Below, one piece after another: positions 34,330-44,045 of a stretch of DNA of 64,000 nucleotides. The stretch covers positions 1,240,001 to 1,304,000 of the forward strand of contig NZ_AP024882.1 in NCBI RefSeq assembly GCF_024347675.1, written 5' to 3'. Made by a program: the position numbers and the translations under genes. The notes under the pieces are model-generated. The model ran no database searches and was not told the origin of the DNA. It saw nothing but the letters and a program-made list of their open reading frames with translations. Numbering within the stretch: the stretch's first letter is position 1; each line of letters opens with the position of its first letter. The DNA is from Vibrio ishigakensis. Lineage in GTDB: Bacteria; Pseudomonadota; Gammaproteobacteria; Enterobacterales; Vibrionaceae.

Positions 34330-35190
34330 CTAGTCAGCCAAGACGCGCTTTTTCTCCGCCAAAGCCATAGCAATATTTGCTGAGCTGTAGGCTGCTTCAT
34401 TGATAAAGTGCGGGTAGATATCCTGTTTCTTTTCCCAATACACATCGTAGCCAGCGAAGGTAGCAAGCAGAGGTTCGCCCTGTTTAACCGGCTCGAAGTC
34501 ACGCCCACAAATGGTAGGGTGCACTGTGGCTGCACGCATACCGTCATGATCTAGTGGGATTGCGACTTCTTCGATATAGAAAAAGGCGTCATAGGCCGGC
34601 AGGGCTTCTAGTTTGTTGAGATTTTGAGTTTCTACAAAATCCAATACAGCGGTTAGCATCTTCTTCATCAGCTCTAATGTCTCGAATTTGAGTGAGCCGT
34701 GCGCTTGAGCGCCCACTTCAATCATGATTCCATGATCTCCCATTGAGCAAAGGTAAGGTTGCTGCTTCCACCCTTTTCGGTCCTCGAACAAGATGTTGGC
34801 TTCCGGCATACGCTGTTTAACATAGGCACCCATCTTATTGTGGAAATCTGAGCCAGAGAGCAGGATTAAAGTTGCCCCCATATTGCTGGTGGTATTGTGA
34901 AGGTCGATGATAAGCTGATTTTTAGTGCTAGCGTGCTGCTGCTTCAGCGTTTGAGCGTGTTTGCCCTCTAAAGTATCTGAACCAGTTTCACCAAACTCGC
35001 GATTTAGGTCTGACTCAACAAAACGTACGTTTCTTTTTACCGCCTCTGGATTGCCCAATATGCAACTGGTGGAAAAGCTGCTTCTATCCGCTGGGTATAG
35101 GTTGTCTTTGATGAGTTTTTGCAGATAGATGCCAGAGAGTTCATTGCCGTGAGTACCTGCAACCAGTAGAACCTTGTTGAGTTTTTCCAT
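34330..35190 (-). CDS. Aspartoacylase / succinylglutamate desuccinylase-family amidohydrolase
   Basis: Start at 35190 gives 286 residues. Zinc ligands are visible: His14 and Glu17 in AGTHGNE, and the later His in IDLHNTTSNMG. The substrate arginine in SDLNREFG and a probable catalytic glutamate in MIEVGAQAHGS also match aspartoacylases. Those enzymes release acetate from N-acetyl-aspartate or related N-acyl amino acids. The length is near that of mammalian ACY2-type enzymes, shorter than AstE. It is a single gene; substrate preference is inferred from motifs. Confidence 0.85.
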   Translation of the reverse strand: MEKLNKVLLVAGTHGNELSGIYLQKLIKDNLYPADRSSFSTSCILGNPEAVKRNVRFVESDLNREFGETGSDTLEGKHAQTLKQQHASTKNQLIIDLHNTTSNMGATLILLSGSDFHNKMGAYVKQRMPEANILFEDRKGWKQQPYLCSMGDHGIMIEVGAQAHGSLKFETLELMKKMLTAVLDFVETQNLNKLEALPAYDAFFYIEEVAIPLDHDGMRAATVHPTICGRDFEPVKQGEPLLATFAGYDVYWEKKQDIYPHFINEAAYSSANIAMALAEKKRVLAD

Positions 35191-35359
35191 GTGAAAATTG
35201 ATCCAAAATAAAAAGTTACACAATATTGACGCGAATGAGAGGTAATGTCATTGCCCAAGTTCGGGTGCATGCATTAGGCTCTCAGGCTCATATTGAGGGT
35301 GTTTAAATATCTCGCAATGTTATAACATATCATTTCTCTTGTAGCGCAACATCTTTTCC

Positions 35360-36574
35360 ATGAAACACTTTAAATTTATCGCTTTGGCCATCGCTGTAGT
35401 CGCCTTCTTACTTGCCTTTTTGATTCCTAGTCCAGCGAAAGAAGCCGAAGAAATTGAAATTCTTGTTACTCCTGCACCTGTTTTACAAGAGGTTGAGCCT
35501 CAACCTGTACGGGTTCACTATTTCGTTAAAGTCGGAGATACACTCAGCGATATCTTTTCTGCATGGGAACTTCCATATAGCAATATGCAAGAGGTTTTGT
35601 CAGCCGATGAGGTTCCGCTTCAACTGGATACCATCAAGCCAGGGGATCACCTAGAGTTCGTTATCGACCCAGACACTAAACAGATAGAAAAGCTTACCTA
35701 TCACATCAGCCTAGTTGAACGCGCTACCTATACTCAAGTTGAGGGTGGGGAGTTTGTTTACGAGTTTATTGAAGAACCGGGCGAGTGGCGCGAAATCCTT
35801 TATTCAGGCACGGTTGAGGGCAGTTTCTCTATGTCTGCCTATAAACTGGGTTTGAACTCCAACCAAATCGCCAACATTACCCGAGTGCTTTATGACAAAG
35901 TGAACTTCGCTCGTGAGTTGCGAGCAGGTGATAAGTTTGATGTGCTGGTGAAGAAGCAATATCTGGGTGATCACCCAACAGGCAACACAGAGATCCAAGG
36001 CATTTCATTTAAACTCAGACGCGGTGAAGTGTCGGCATTTCTTGCCGATGATGGTCGCTTTTATGACCGAGAAGGTAATAGCCTAGAGCGCGCATTTAAC
36101 CGTTATCCTATCGATCCACAATATCGACGTATCACCTCACCATTTAACCCAAGACGTGTGCACCCAGTCACGGGTCGCGTATCCCCACACAATGGTACTG
36201 ACTTTGCTACGCCTACGGGAGCGCCAGTTTACTCAACCGGTGATGGCCGAGTAGTGGCGGTGCGCAATCATCCATTTGCGGGTAAGTACTTGGTTATTGA
36301 ACACAATAGTGTGTATACCACTCGATATCTGCACCTGCATAAGTTCCTAGTTAAGCGAGGCGACTATGTTGAGCGTGGACAAAAGATTGCTCTATCTGGC
36401 AATACAGGACGCTCTACCGGTCCTCACCTGCATTTTGAGGTACTGGTGCGTAACCGTGCGGTTGACCCAATGAAAGCTGATCTGCCAATGGCAAGCTCAA
36501 TCTCTGAAGAAGATAAAACTTCGTTCGCAGCGCGTATATCAGAGTTCGATAAACGGGTAGAGCAAGGCGTTTAA
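35360..36574 (+). CDS. ShyA/MepM-like M23 peptidoglycan endopeptidase
   Basis: A 404-residue envelope protein: N-terminal membrane anchor (about 5-22), LysM/OapA-like domain (about 52-100, YFVKVGDTLSDIFSAWELPY), a second all-beta domain (about 105-225), and an M23 peptidase domain (about 255-370). Zinc ligands and catalytic His are present in PHNGTDFATP, YLHLHKF and GPHLHFEV. Such enzymes cut cross-links between peptidoglycan strands to allow growth. In architecture it resembles V. cholerae ShyA and E. coli MepM. Its stop overlaps the convergent LysR gene by four bases. Confidence 0.88.
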   Translation: MKHFKFIALAIAVVAFLLAFLIPSPAKEAEEIEILVTPAPVLQEVEPQPVRVHYFVKVGDTLSDIFSAWELPYSNMQEVLSADEVPLQLDTIKPGDHLEFVIDPDTKQIEKLTYHISLVERATYTQVEGGEFVYEFIEEPGEWREILYSGTVEGSFSMSAYKLGLNSNQIANITRVLYDKVNFARELRAGDKFDVLVKKQYLGDHPTGNTEIQGISFKLRRGEVSAFLADDGRFYDREGNSLERAFNRYPIDPQYRRITSPFNPRRVHPVTGRVSPHNGTDFATPTGAPVYSTGDGRVVAVRNHPFAGKYLVIEHNSVYTTRYLHLHKFLVKRGDYVERGQKIALSGNTGRSTGPHLHFEVLVRNRAVDPMKADLPMASSISEEDKTSFAARISEFDKRVEQGV

Positions 36575-37473
36575 CTGGCAAGCACTTGTTTGAAGCTCTC
36601 GACGAATAACCGAGTCCTAGGGGCTAGGTGTTCCCGCTTCGGATAAAGCATATAGAGTGGCAAGATGGAGTCTGTTTCCCAATCTGGAAGCAGCTCGATT
36701 ATGTCACTCTTTTGCTCTTTACTTAGCTGGCTGAGGGCAAACTCGTCAAGCATAGCGATACCACATCCCTCAACAAGAGCGTCCACCATAGCACTCACCA
36801 GATTAACGCTGATTGAGTTCTCAAAGCACACCTCAACCCTGTCACTGTTTTGGACATGTTGAAACATCCATTGGTCTAAAGTGAACTCGCTATTTTTGTA
36901 TAAGATGTGGCGGTGATTGATCAGCTCCCTAGGATGATTGATCACTTCTAAATTTGGATAGTTCACTGATACATACGGCTTACATTTTAAGGCTCTTATT
37001 CGTCTGCCAATATAGCCAGCAGGTGGAAGTTCGGTCAGGTAGAATGCGATATCAAAACCGTTTTCAATCAACTCTAAAGGCTTTTCGGTAAACATCACCT
37101 CAAGTTCTATCTCAGGATATTGTCGCTTAAAGCTGGCTAGCGGTTTGGATAGCATAAAAGCACCGAAAGAGGCCGACGCCGCCACTCTTAATCTTCCTTT
37201 AATTTCCTGCTGTGAGTCAAACTGGGCATCTATGGATTCTGCCTCGAAATAGAGGGCTTTCACTTTCTGATAGAAAGCCAAACCGTCATAGGTGAGGTTG
37301 AACTGACGTGTGGTCCTTTGTATCAGTTGGACCTTGAGTATGTCCTCGAGCTGTTTCAGTTGTCTGCTGGCATGCGCATTTGAGAAGCCAAGTCTGTTTG
37401 CCGCTTTTGCGATGCTTTTTTCTTCACACAAGGCGATATACAGCGGGACATAGCTTAACCACTTTATTTCCAT
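36571..37473 (-). CDS. LysR-type regulator
   Basis: A 300-residue LysR protein: winged helix-turn-helix near 1-60 (KSIAKAANRLGFSNAHASRQLKQLED) and a type II binding-fold effector domain beginning with GRLRVAASASFGAFML near residue 91. The IKWLSYVPLYIALCEEKSIAKAA-type start lies near an ATG at 37473. It is divergent from the CatB-like acetyltransferase with 88 bases between starts, so it is likely its regulator. The effector is unknown. Confidence 0.9.
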   Translation of the reverse strand: MEIKWLSYVPLYIALCEEKSIAKAANRLGFSNAHASRQLKQLEDILKVQLIQRTTRQFNLTYDGLAFYQKVKALYFEAESIDAQFDSQQEIKGRLRVAASASFGAFMLSKPLASFKRQYPEIELEVMFTEKPLELIENGFDIAFYLTELPPAGYIGRRIRALKCKPYVSVNYPNLEVINHPRELINHRHILYKNSEFTLDQWMFQHVQNSDRVEVCFENSISVNLVSAMVDALVEGCGIAMLDEFALSQLSKEQKSDIIELLPDWETDSILPLYMLYPKREHLAPRTRLFVESFKQVLAS

Positions 37474-37561
37474 ATGGTAATTCTGTTGTTCTAAATTGAT
37501 ACTTTTGGAAAGAATAGGGGCTATCTATACTGCAAGCAAGTTGAGTAAAGAGAGTAGCAAA

Positions 37562-38218
37562 ATGAAGCAATTTGAAACTTGGTTAGCGGGGCAAAATCTT
37601 AAGGAGCAAGTCGTTAACCCTAATATTGAGGTTGGAGATCACAGCTATTATTCCGGTTTTTATCACGATAAAAGCTTTGAAGAGCATGCCGTTCGTTACT
37701 TGTTAGGTGACGGCGTAACTCAGGACGAATGGAACAGCGGTGTTTTTGGTGAAGTGGATAAGTTGCGCATTGGCAAGTTTGTCTCCATTGCATCCGGTGC
37801 GACCTTCATGATGGCGGGCAACCAAGGTCATCGCATTGATTGGATTTCTACTTTTCCTTTCGATTCATCAGAGTTTGGTAATGGCGTGAAAAGTGGCTTC
37901 AAACGTGCCGGTGATACCGTGATTGGTAATGATGTTTGGATTGGTACTGAAGCTATGATTATGCCGGGAGTGCGTATAGGCAACGGCGCAGTTATTGGCG
38001 CGCGTTCTGTGATTACTAAGGATGTTGAGCCTTATTCTGTGGTGGTGGGGAACAACCATATGGTGAAAAAGCGTTTTGACGATGAGTTAATCGAGGTCTT
38101 AGAACGCATCCAATGGTGGAATTGGCCTCTTGAGTTGCTTAAAGGTGCGATGCCAATTCTTTGCAGTGGTGATATTAAAAGACTCGAAAGGTATTACCTA
38201 GAGTCTGGGTTATCTTGA
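37562..38218 (+). CDS. CatB-like xenobiotic O-acetyltransferase
   Basis: Start 37562 gives 218 residues. It follows the CatB / Vat hexapeptide-repeat acetyltransferases: [30 protein letters not shown] with the catalytic His, [19 protein letters not shown], and [17 protein letters not shown], ending in [18 protein letters not shown]. Left-handed beta-helix enzymes of this type acetylate chloramphenicol or streptogramins; chromosomal Vibrio copies may have natural substrates. An insert near residues 45-63 lengthens it slightly versus CatB. A resistance phenotype is not proven by sequence. Confidence 0.88.
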   Translation: MKQFETWLAGQNLKEQVVNPNIEVGDHSYYSGFYHDKSFEEHAVRYLLGDGVTQDEWNSGVFGEVDKLRIGKFVSIASGATFMMAGNQGHRIDWISTFPFDSSEFGNGVKSGFKRAGDTVIGNDVWIGTEAMIMPGVRIGNGAVIGARSVITKDVEPYSVVVGNNHMVKKRFDDELIEVLERIQWWNWPLELLKGAMPILCSGDIKRLERYYLESGLS

Positions 38219-38225
38219 CGTTTAT

Positions 38226-38266
38226 CTCAGTCTAATTAGCTGATTAGACTGAGATTATTGTAATTT
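38226..38266 (+). terminator. Terminator after the CatB-like gene
   Basis: Perfect 11-base stem CTCAGTCTAAT / ATTAGACTGAG with a 6-base loop, then an AT-rich tail with TTTT. Confidence 0.65.
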
Positions 38267-38318
38267 TGGCTCGTTAATGTGAGGCTGAGTTTTTCGAGTT
38301 TATTTGAGAGGGTTTGTT

Positions 38319-38690
38319 TTGATAAGCCATATTGATCATATCGTTCTTACCGTTTCCGATATCGATGCTTCGGTAGAGTTTTATACTCGCGTTCTTCAAA
38401 TGGAAGCCATCACTATGAACAATGGTCGCAGGGCATTGCGCTTTGGTAACCAGAAGATCAACTTGCAAACTTTAGGGCAAGAGCCTAGAAATAAGGCAGG
38501 TGTGGGTTCAGGAGATGTCTGTTTGATCTCGAATTGGAGCATGAATGAGATAGTAAAACATCTCACAGTGCAGAATATTGAGATCAACGAGGGACCAGTA
38601 ATGCGCTCAGGTGCGGTCGGTCCAATACAATCGGTCTACTTTCTCGACCCAGATAGAAACCTGATAGAAGTTAGCGTCTACAGTGAATAA
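38319..38690 (+). CDS. VOC-family (glyoxalase/dioxygenase-like) protein
   Basis: TTG 38319 behind GAGAGGG gives 123 residues starting ISHIDHIVLTVSDIDASVEFYTRVL-like (residues 2-26), the usual opening of the vicinal oxygen chelate fold. Metal-site positions appear as His in HIDHIV, the central LQTLGQE region and Glu in DRNLIEVSVY. Such proteins include virulence-associated glyoxalase-like proteins, fosfomycin thiol transferases and dioxygenases. The substrate is unknown. Single gene preceded by a terminator. Confidence 0.82.
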   Translation: MISHIDHIVLTVSDIDASVEFYTRVLQMEAITMNNGRRALRFGNQKINLQTLGQEPRNKAGVGSGDVCLISNWSMNEIVKHLTVQNIEINEGPVMRSGAVGPIQSVYFLDPDRNLIEVSVYSE

Positions 38691-38800
38691 TACTTTAGGG
38701 GTAAACTTTTCCACGCCTTGATGCGTAAGAATGCGCTCTGGGTGTATTTTGTGCGGTATTACACCTACTGGTTTAGTACAGTTTCTATCTTAAGGAACCG

Positions 38801-41449
38801 ATGGCACAAGGTAATCAGTCGCTGTATGAAGGTGGTCGTCAGCCTAGTTTATTAGTATTTGCATTGCTCCCTCTACTCATCGTCATTTTCTTGTGGCTTG
38901 AGTATCAACCTCAAGGGAGCCGATGGACGTACGATTGGGTTCCTAGCCTTGGTATTAACCTCTCTTTCAACCTAGACGGACTGTCCTTTTTGTTCGCCGC
39001 GCTAATCAGTGGTGTGGGTGTCTTGATACAGACCTACGCTTGGTCTTATATGAAAGGCACCAAGTCTCGTTTCTCGTTCCACCTCTATCTAACTCTGTTT
39101 ATGCTCGCCATGCTTGGCGTGGTGCTGAGCGACAACATCCTGCTTCTGTTTGTGTTTTGGGAGTTAACCACCATTACTTCTTATCTCTTGATTGGCTTCA
39201 ATCATGAGAATCCCAAGTCTAGAAAAAATGCCCTCCAGTCTTTGATAGTGACCGGCTCCGGCGGGCTAGCCTTGCTGGCTGGACTTATCATTCTTGGGCA
39301 TATGGCGCAAAGCTATGAGCTGAGCGAGATTGTTGAGAGGGCGTCTGGTTTCCAAGATCATTCGCTGTTTATGCCTTCACTTGTGCTGATACTTCTCGGT
39401 GCGTTTACTAAATCAGCACAATTTCCATTCCACTTTTGGTTACCAAACGCAATGGCCGCGCCGACTCCGGTCAGTGCCTATCTTCACTCTGCAACCATGG
39501 TTAAGGCAGGTATCTACCTGTTAGCGAGGGTGTCGCCCATCTATAGTGGCACTGAGGTTTGGGTTGTTACTCTGATGCTTTTCGGGGGAGTTACCGCGCT
39601 ATGGTGCGCCTTGGTTGCTCTCAAACAGACCGATCTCAAGTTGATGCTGGCATACAGTACTAATGTGGCCTTGGGTAAACTCACCTTGCTTCTCGGTGTC
39701 GGGACGGAGCTTGCCATTGCAGCAGCGATGCTGTTTATCGTGGCGCACTCCTTCTATAAAGCGTCTTTGTTCATGGTGGTTGGTAATATCGATAAGGCGA
39801 CAGGCACGCGAGATATTCGAATACTGGGTGGATTGAAGTCTTTGCTCATTCTGAGCTTGGTTGCCGCTGGCATAGCCGCACTTTCAAAATCGGGTGTACC
39901 GCCCATGATGGGCTTTATTAGCAAGGAGTACATGTACAAAGCGGGCTTAGAGTCCGGCTTGTGGATAGCCATACTACTGCTTTTGGTCAACGCGATTATG
40001 GTGGCATTGGCGCTCGCTCTGGTCATCAAACCTTTCTTACAAAAACCGGCCGAAAGCGTCGTTAGCAAACCGGTTGAAAGAGACATAGGTTTGTGGGTGC
40101 CGCCAATTCTTTTGGCCTTCGCCAGTTTATTGCTTCCGCAGTACGGCCTTAATTGGGTTAATACTCATTTGATTAGCCCGAGTTCACTGGCAATAAGTCC
40201 CGCAACGACACCAGAGCTCATTAAATTGTGGCAAGGTTTCAATCTGCCACTTTTATTGAGTGTCATTACTACTGTGCTGGGCATCGTTTTATATCTAGCA
40301 ATGACGGCATTCAGCAAGAGATTTGAAGCAATCTCTTTTCCAGATGCCAATAAGGCGTTTGACGCGCTGCTTGAGGGCATGCTTGCGATAGCCAAGTGGC
40401 AAACTCGATTGTTGCAACAAAAGCGTCTCAGTCTCTATGTGCTCGGTTTCTTTAGCGTGTTGGCAGTATTGCTGCTTAGCCAGCCTCTATCCGTTTACAA
40501 CCATCTGTCTCTTGGTCTCAAGCAGGTTGCTTTGTATGAATTTGGTTTAGCGGCAATCTTAATTGGTGCTGCACTTTTGTGTGCTATTTCCACCTATAGA
40601 TTACTTTCAGTAGCCGCTCTTGGTGTAGTGGGCTTTATGACAACCTTGGTGTTTATGCTCTACAGCGCCCCAGACGTCGCCAAAACCTTGCTCTTGGTGG
40701 AAACCCTGATGGTTATCTTTGTGGTATTAGTGTTGAAGCACATGCCAACACTTGGCTCAGTTCCAAAACATAGCCTTGGTAGGCGCGCATTTCATATGGT
40801 CGTGGCTGGGGTAATAGGTTTTTCCGTCACCGCTATCCTAATCACCATAACGTCAACTCCGCTGGATACAGAACTTGCTGACTTCTTTACCCAGAATAGT
40901 GTGCCCGGCGGTCATGGCCGAAACGTGGTGAACGTCATCTTGGTGGACTTTCGAGCCATAGACACCTTAGGAGAAGTGATAGTTGTAGTGATTGCCGGCC
41001 TGTCTGCCGTCAGTTTGCTTAAAACTAAGAAGCAAAGGCCGAGCCGTATTCACTCGCTGATCTTTGCTACCACTTCTCATATCGTTGCGGCGCTCATGCT
41101 GGTCTTCTCTTTCTATCTACTTCTCAGAGGGCACAATGCACCCGGTGGCGGGTTTATTGGAGCCTTGATTGCAGTGATTGGTCTCTCTCTACTGATGTTT
41201 GCCGAATCTCCTCGATATGTGCGAAATAGGATAAATCATGCCCCGTTTAGTATTGCCATGTTTGGTGTTCTGCTCAGCCTTACTGCAGGTGCATTAGCCC
41301 TTTTGTTTAATCTGCCTTTCTTAACTGGACTTTGGTGGAAAGACATTCTGCCGCTAGGGACACCTTTGCTCTTTGATGTGGGGATTTACCTTGCGATTAT
41401 CGGCGGGGTAATGGGGATGCTGCTTCATTTGAATGAGGGGTTGGACTGA
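38801..41449 (+). CDS. mrpA: Mrp antiporter subunit A, fused with MrpB
   Basis: The 882-residue protein joins MrpA and MrpB. The N-terminal part is a NuoL-like proton channel: FWELTTITSYLLIGF and FWLPNAMAAPTPVSAYLHSATMV-type region near 210-235. The C-terminal 150 residues are MnhB-like, with LRGHNAPGGGFIGALIAVIG. This is the fused arrangement of group-2 Mrp systems, known from V. cholerae. The complex exchanges Na+ (also K+ or Li+) for H+ and supports alkali and bile tolerance. The next start overlaps by one base. Confidence 0.95.
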   Translation: MAQGNQSLYEGGRQPSLLVFALLPLLIVIFLWLEYQPQGSRWTYDWVPSLGINLSFNLDGLSFLFAALISGVGVLIQTYAWSYMKGTKSRFSFHLYLTLFMLAMLGVVLSDNILLLFVFWELTTITSYLLIGFNHENPKSRKNALQSLIVTGSGGLALLAGLIILGHMAQSYELSEIVERASGFQDHSLFMPSLVLILLGAFTKSAQFPFHFWLPNAMAAPTPVSAYLHSATMVKAGIYLLARVSPIYSGTEVWVVTLMLFGGVTALWCALVALKQTDLKLMLAYSTNVALGKLTLLLGVGTELAIAAAMLFIVAHSFYKASLFMVVGNIDKATGTRDIRILGGLKSLLILSLVAAGIAALSKSGVPPMMGFISKEYMYKAGLESGLWIAILLLLVNAIMVALALALVIKPFLQKPAESVVSKPVERDIGLWVPPILLAFASLLLPQYGLNWVNTHLISPSSLAISPATTPELIKLWQGFNLPLLLSVITTVLGIVLYLAMTAFSKRFEAISFPDANKAFDALLEGMLAIAKWQTRLLQQKRLSLYVLGFFSVLAVLLLSQPLSVYNHLSLGLKQVALYEFGLAAILIGAALLCAISTYRLLSVAALGVVGFMTTLVFMLYSAPDVAKTLLLVETLMVIFVVLVLKHMPTLGSVPKHSLGRRAFHMVVAGVIGFSVTAILITITSTPLDTELADFFTQNSVPGGHGRNVVNVILVDFRAIDTLGEVIVVVIAGLSAVSLLKTKKQRPSRIHSLIFATTSHIVAALMLVFSFYLLLRGHNAPGGGFIGALIAVIGLSLLMFAESPRYVRNRINHAPFSIAMFGVLLSLTAGALALLFNLPFLTGLWWKDILPLGTPLLFDVGIYLAIIGGVMGMLLHLNEGLD

Positions 41450-41802
41450 TGGAAGTGTTATGGAGTTTGGTGGTCGGTGTGTTCGTAGCTATTGGTGTCT
41501 ACCTGATGCTAGAAAGGCATGTGCTTCGATTGCTTTATGGCCTGATCTTAATCAGCAGTGCAATCAATCTCGCTATTTTCACTGCTGGGCGACTAACCCC
41601 GGGTAATCCACCTCTGATTGAATTGGGAAGCTCTTTGCCCGCAGAAGGCGCGGCGAACCCCTTGCCACAGGCCTTGATACTCACTGCAATAGTGATTGGT
41701 TTTGGCCTGTTGATATTCGCACTCATGCTTCTGTATCGGGCCAATGTAGAAACCGGCTCTGCGGATGTTGATGAGATGAAAGCGTCTGAGGAGGATAAAT
41801 GA
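41449..41802 (+). CDS. mrpC: Mrp antiporter subunit C (NuoK-like)
   Basis: A 117-residue membrane protein with three segments and the NuoK/MnhC pattern: YGLILISSAINLAIFTAGRL and LPQALILTAIVIGFGLLIFALM-type end (about 76-97). The start overlaps the mrpA stop and its own end overlaps mrpD by four bases, so translation is coupled. It is an integral part of the Mrp complex. Confidence 0.94.
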   Translation: MEVLWSLVVGVFVAIGVYLMLERHVLRLLYGLILISSAINLAIFTAGRLTPGNPPLIELGSSLPAEGAANPLPQALILTAIVIGFGLLIFALMLLYRANVETGSADVDEMKASEEDK

Positions 41803-43295
41803 CCTCAGTGCTTCTCACCCTACCTGTCGTTGTTTCACTTGGCATAGCTGTGCTGGCGTTCTTTCTACGTCGCAAGGCTAGGGCAGTGGAATGGGTGAGT
41901 GTTGGTGGGGCTGTCGTTTTATTTGGAGTGGCTGGGCTTTTGCTCTCGGATATTTCAGCGCTTGGCCCACAAGCTGTTGCCTTTGGGCAATGGATGGCTC
42001 CGTTTGGCATAGTGTTTATTGCCGATAACACCTCAGCTGCCATGGTGATTATCACCGCTATCATAGGATTGGGTATCGTTATTTACGCTATGGCTGATTT
42101 GAAAGAGAAACGCTCTTACACCCTCTATCACGTGCTATTTCACGTCTTGCTTGCTGGTGTCTACGGCGCGTTCCTGACTGGGGATTTGTTCAACCTCTAC
42201 GTCTGGTTTGAGGTAATGCTGATAGCCTCTTTTGGCTTGATGGTACTGGATGCCCCAAAAGTACAAATAGATGGCGCGGTTAAGTATGTGGTACTGAACC
42301 TGATTTCTACCTTGGTATTCTTGCTCGCTATCGGTTTGGTGTATGGGGCATCGGGTACGCTGAATATGGCAGATCTTCATGTGAAAGCAGTGCTGATACC
42401 TAAAGATACTCAAGCGGTGCTAGGCGCGTTATTGTTGTTTGCGTTTGCCATCAAATCTGCGCTATTTCCTCTGTTTGCGTGGCTACCTGCTTCCTACCAT
42501 ACATTGCCCAGCGTAGTAGTGGCTTTGTTTGCCGCCCTGCTGACCAAGGTGGGTGTTTATGCCCTTATTAGGGTGTTTACCTTGATTTTCCCTCTCGATG
42601 TCAGTGGTTGGCAGCCGCTTCTGATATGGATTGCAGGCTTGACCATGTTAACTGGGGTACTGGGCGCGGCCAGTCAGTACGACATCAAAAAGATCCTCTC
42701 GTTTCATATCATTAGCCAGATCGGCTATATGATCATGGGCCTAGCCATTTTTACGCCAATCGCAATCGCCGGCGCTATCTTCTATATCATCCATCACATC
42801 ATAGTGAAGGCGAACCTGTTTTTGATTGGAGGCTATCTAGAGAAACGATACGGCTCTAGCCAATTGGAGAAGTTAGGCGGGGCTTATAAAGCCATGCCGT
42901 ATCTTGCGCTTATGTTCTTAGTGCCAGCATTTTCACTGGCAGGGTTTCCGCCTCTGTCCGGCTTTTGGGGTAAGTTCTTAGTAATTAAGGCCAGTATTCA
43001 AACCGAATACTTCCTGCTTGCCGGCGTTGCCTTACTGGTTGGTCTTTTGACCGTATTCTCTATGACTAAGATTTGGAGTGAAGCATTTTGGAAGGCGAAC
43101 CATGACGCTATTGAGCCTAAAACCTTGGACAAAACAACTAACGCTTTATATCTCATTCCAATCACTAGCTTTACTTTGATCAGTTTGATCATTGGTTTAG
43201 GGGCCGAACCTTTTTATCAATTTGCAGTGCTGGCCGCTGAACAACTGTTAAACCCAACTCGATATGTGGAAGCGGTGTTAGGGAGGGTGACATGA
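41799..43295 (+). CDS. mrpD: Mrp antiporter subunit D (NuoM/N-like)
   Basis: A 498-residue membrane protein with about 14 segments, homologous to antiporter-like complex I subunits. Visible are GDLFNLYVWFEVMLIASFGL with the key Glu, FAIKSALFPLFAWLPASYH with the channel Lys, and SFHIISQIGYMIMGL. It carries one of the proton paths of the complex. Its start overlaps mrpC and its end overlaps mrpE by four bases. Confidence 0.95.
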   Translation: MTSVLLTLPVVVSLGIAVLAFFLRRKARAVEWVSVGGAVVLFGVAGLLLSDISALGPQAVAFGQWMAPFGIVFIADNTSAAMVIITAIIGLGIVIYAMADLKEKRSYTLYHVLFHVLLAGVYGAFLTGDLFNLYVWFEVMLIASFGLMVLDAPKVQIDGAVKYVVLNLISTLVFLLAIGLVYGASGTLNMADLHVKAVLIPKDTQAVLGALLLFAFAIKSALFPLFAWLPASYHTLPSVVVALFAALLTKVGVYALIRVFTLIFPLDVSGWQPLLIWIAGLTMLTGVLGAASQYDIKKILSFHIISQIGYMIMGLAIFTPIAIAGAIFYIIHHIIVKANLFLIGGYLEKRYGSSQLEKLGGAYKAMPYLALMFLVPAFSLAGFPPLSGFWGKFLVIKASIQTEYFLLAGVALLVGLLTVFSMTKIWSEAFWKANHDAIEPKTLDKTTNALYLIPITSFTLISLIIGLGAEPFYQFAVLAAEQLLNPTRYVEAVLGRVT

Positions 43296-43768
43296 TTTAT
43301 TTCTTATTAAACCTGTTCCTAGCCGTTGCCTGGATGCTTCTTAACGGTAGCTATAACATCGGAAACTTCGCTCTGGGATTTCTGGTAGGGTTCTTTGCAT
43401 TAAGGCTCAGTCAGCCGTTCGGACTGAATTCTAGTTACTTCAAACGCCTTGCAGGGATCATAGGACTCATTGGGTTCTTTGTGTATGAGATGGTTATTTC
43501 CGTTCTTAGGGTAACTTGGGATGTATTAACGCCGACACATCTAAGTGACCCCGATATCATTTACGTGCCCTTGGATGTCTCGAGCGATCTTGAGATAGCG
43601 CTTCTTGCCAATATGGTTTCTCTTACTCCTGGTAGCTTGAGCTTAGATGTGACAGACGATAGAACGCATCTTGTTGTACATGCTATGTTTGCTCCCGATC
43701 ATCAGGCGGTTATTGACGAAATCAAAAACGGCTTGGAGAGAAGGATATTGGAGGTGACCCGTGAGTGA
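43292..43768 (+). CDS. mrpE: Mrp antiporter subunit E
   Basis: A 158-residue protein with two or three N-terminal membrane segments and a cytoplasmic domain. Typical MnhE stretches are VYEMVISVLRVTWDVL, ISLTPGS-like MVSLTPGSLSLDV and LVVHAMFAPD. The subunit is needed for complex assembly. The ATG overlaps mrpD by four bases and the 3' end overlaps mrpF by eight. Confidence 0.93.
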   Translation: MIYFLLNLFLAVAWMLLNGSYNIGNFALGFLVGFFALRLSQPFGLNSSYFKRLAGIIGLIGFFVYEMVISVLRVTWDVLTPTHLSDPDIIYVPLDVSSDLEIALLANMVSLTPGSLSLDVTDDRTHLVVHAMFAPDHQAVIDEIKNGLERRILEVTRE

Positions 43769-44045
43769 ATATTTAATGATGGTCATCTCCGTGAGCGCCA
43801 CCGCGCTGTTTTTGAGTTTGTTACTTGCCTTGGTGCGACTAATCAAAGGACCAACTCTAGCCGATAGAGTGGTGGCACTGGACCTGATTTCCTTTATTAC
43901 CATTGGCTTTATCGCCCTATATACCTTGTACAGTGGACAAAAAGCCTTGCTGGATATCGCAATTACACTGGGGCTAGTGGCTTTTCTAGGCACCATAGCC
44001 TTTGCTCGCTACATCGCAAAAATTAAAGATGCGGGGGAGGAGTGA
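43761..44045 (+). CDS. mrpF: Mrp antiporter subunit F
   Basis: A 94-residue membrane protein with three segments. The MnhF pattern LVRLIKGPTLADRVVALDLIS is clear, with the conserved Asp in the second segment. It begins with GTG inside the end of mrpE and overlaps mrpG by four bases. Confidence 0.93.
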   Translation: MSEYLMMVISVSATALFLSLLLALVRLIKGPTLADRVVALDLISFITIGFIALYTLYSGQKALLDIAITLGLVAFLGTIAFARYIAKIKDAGEE

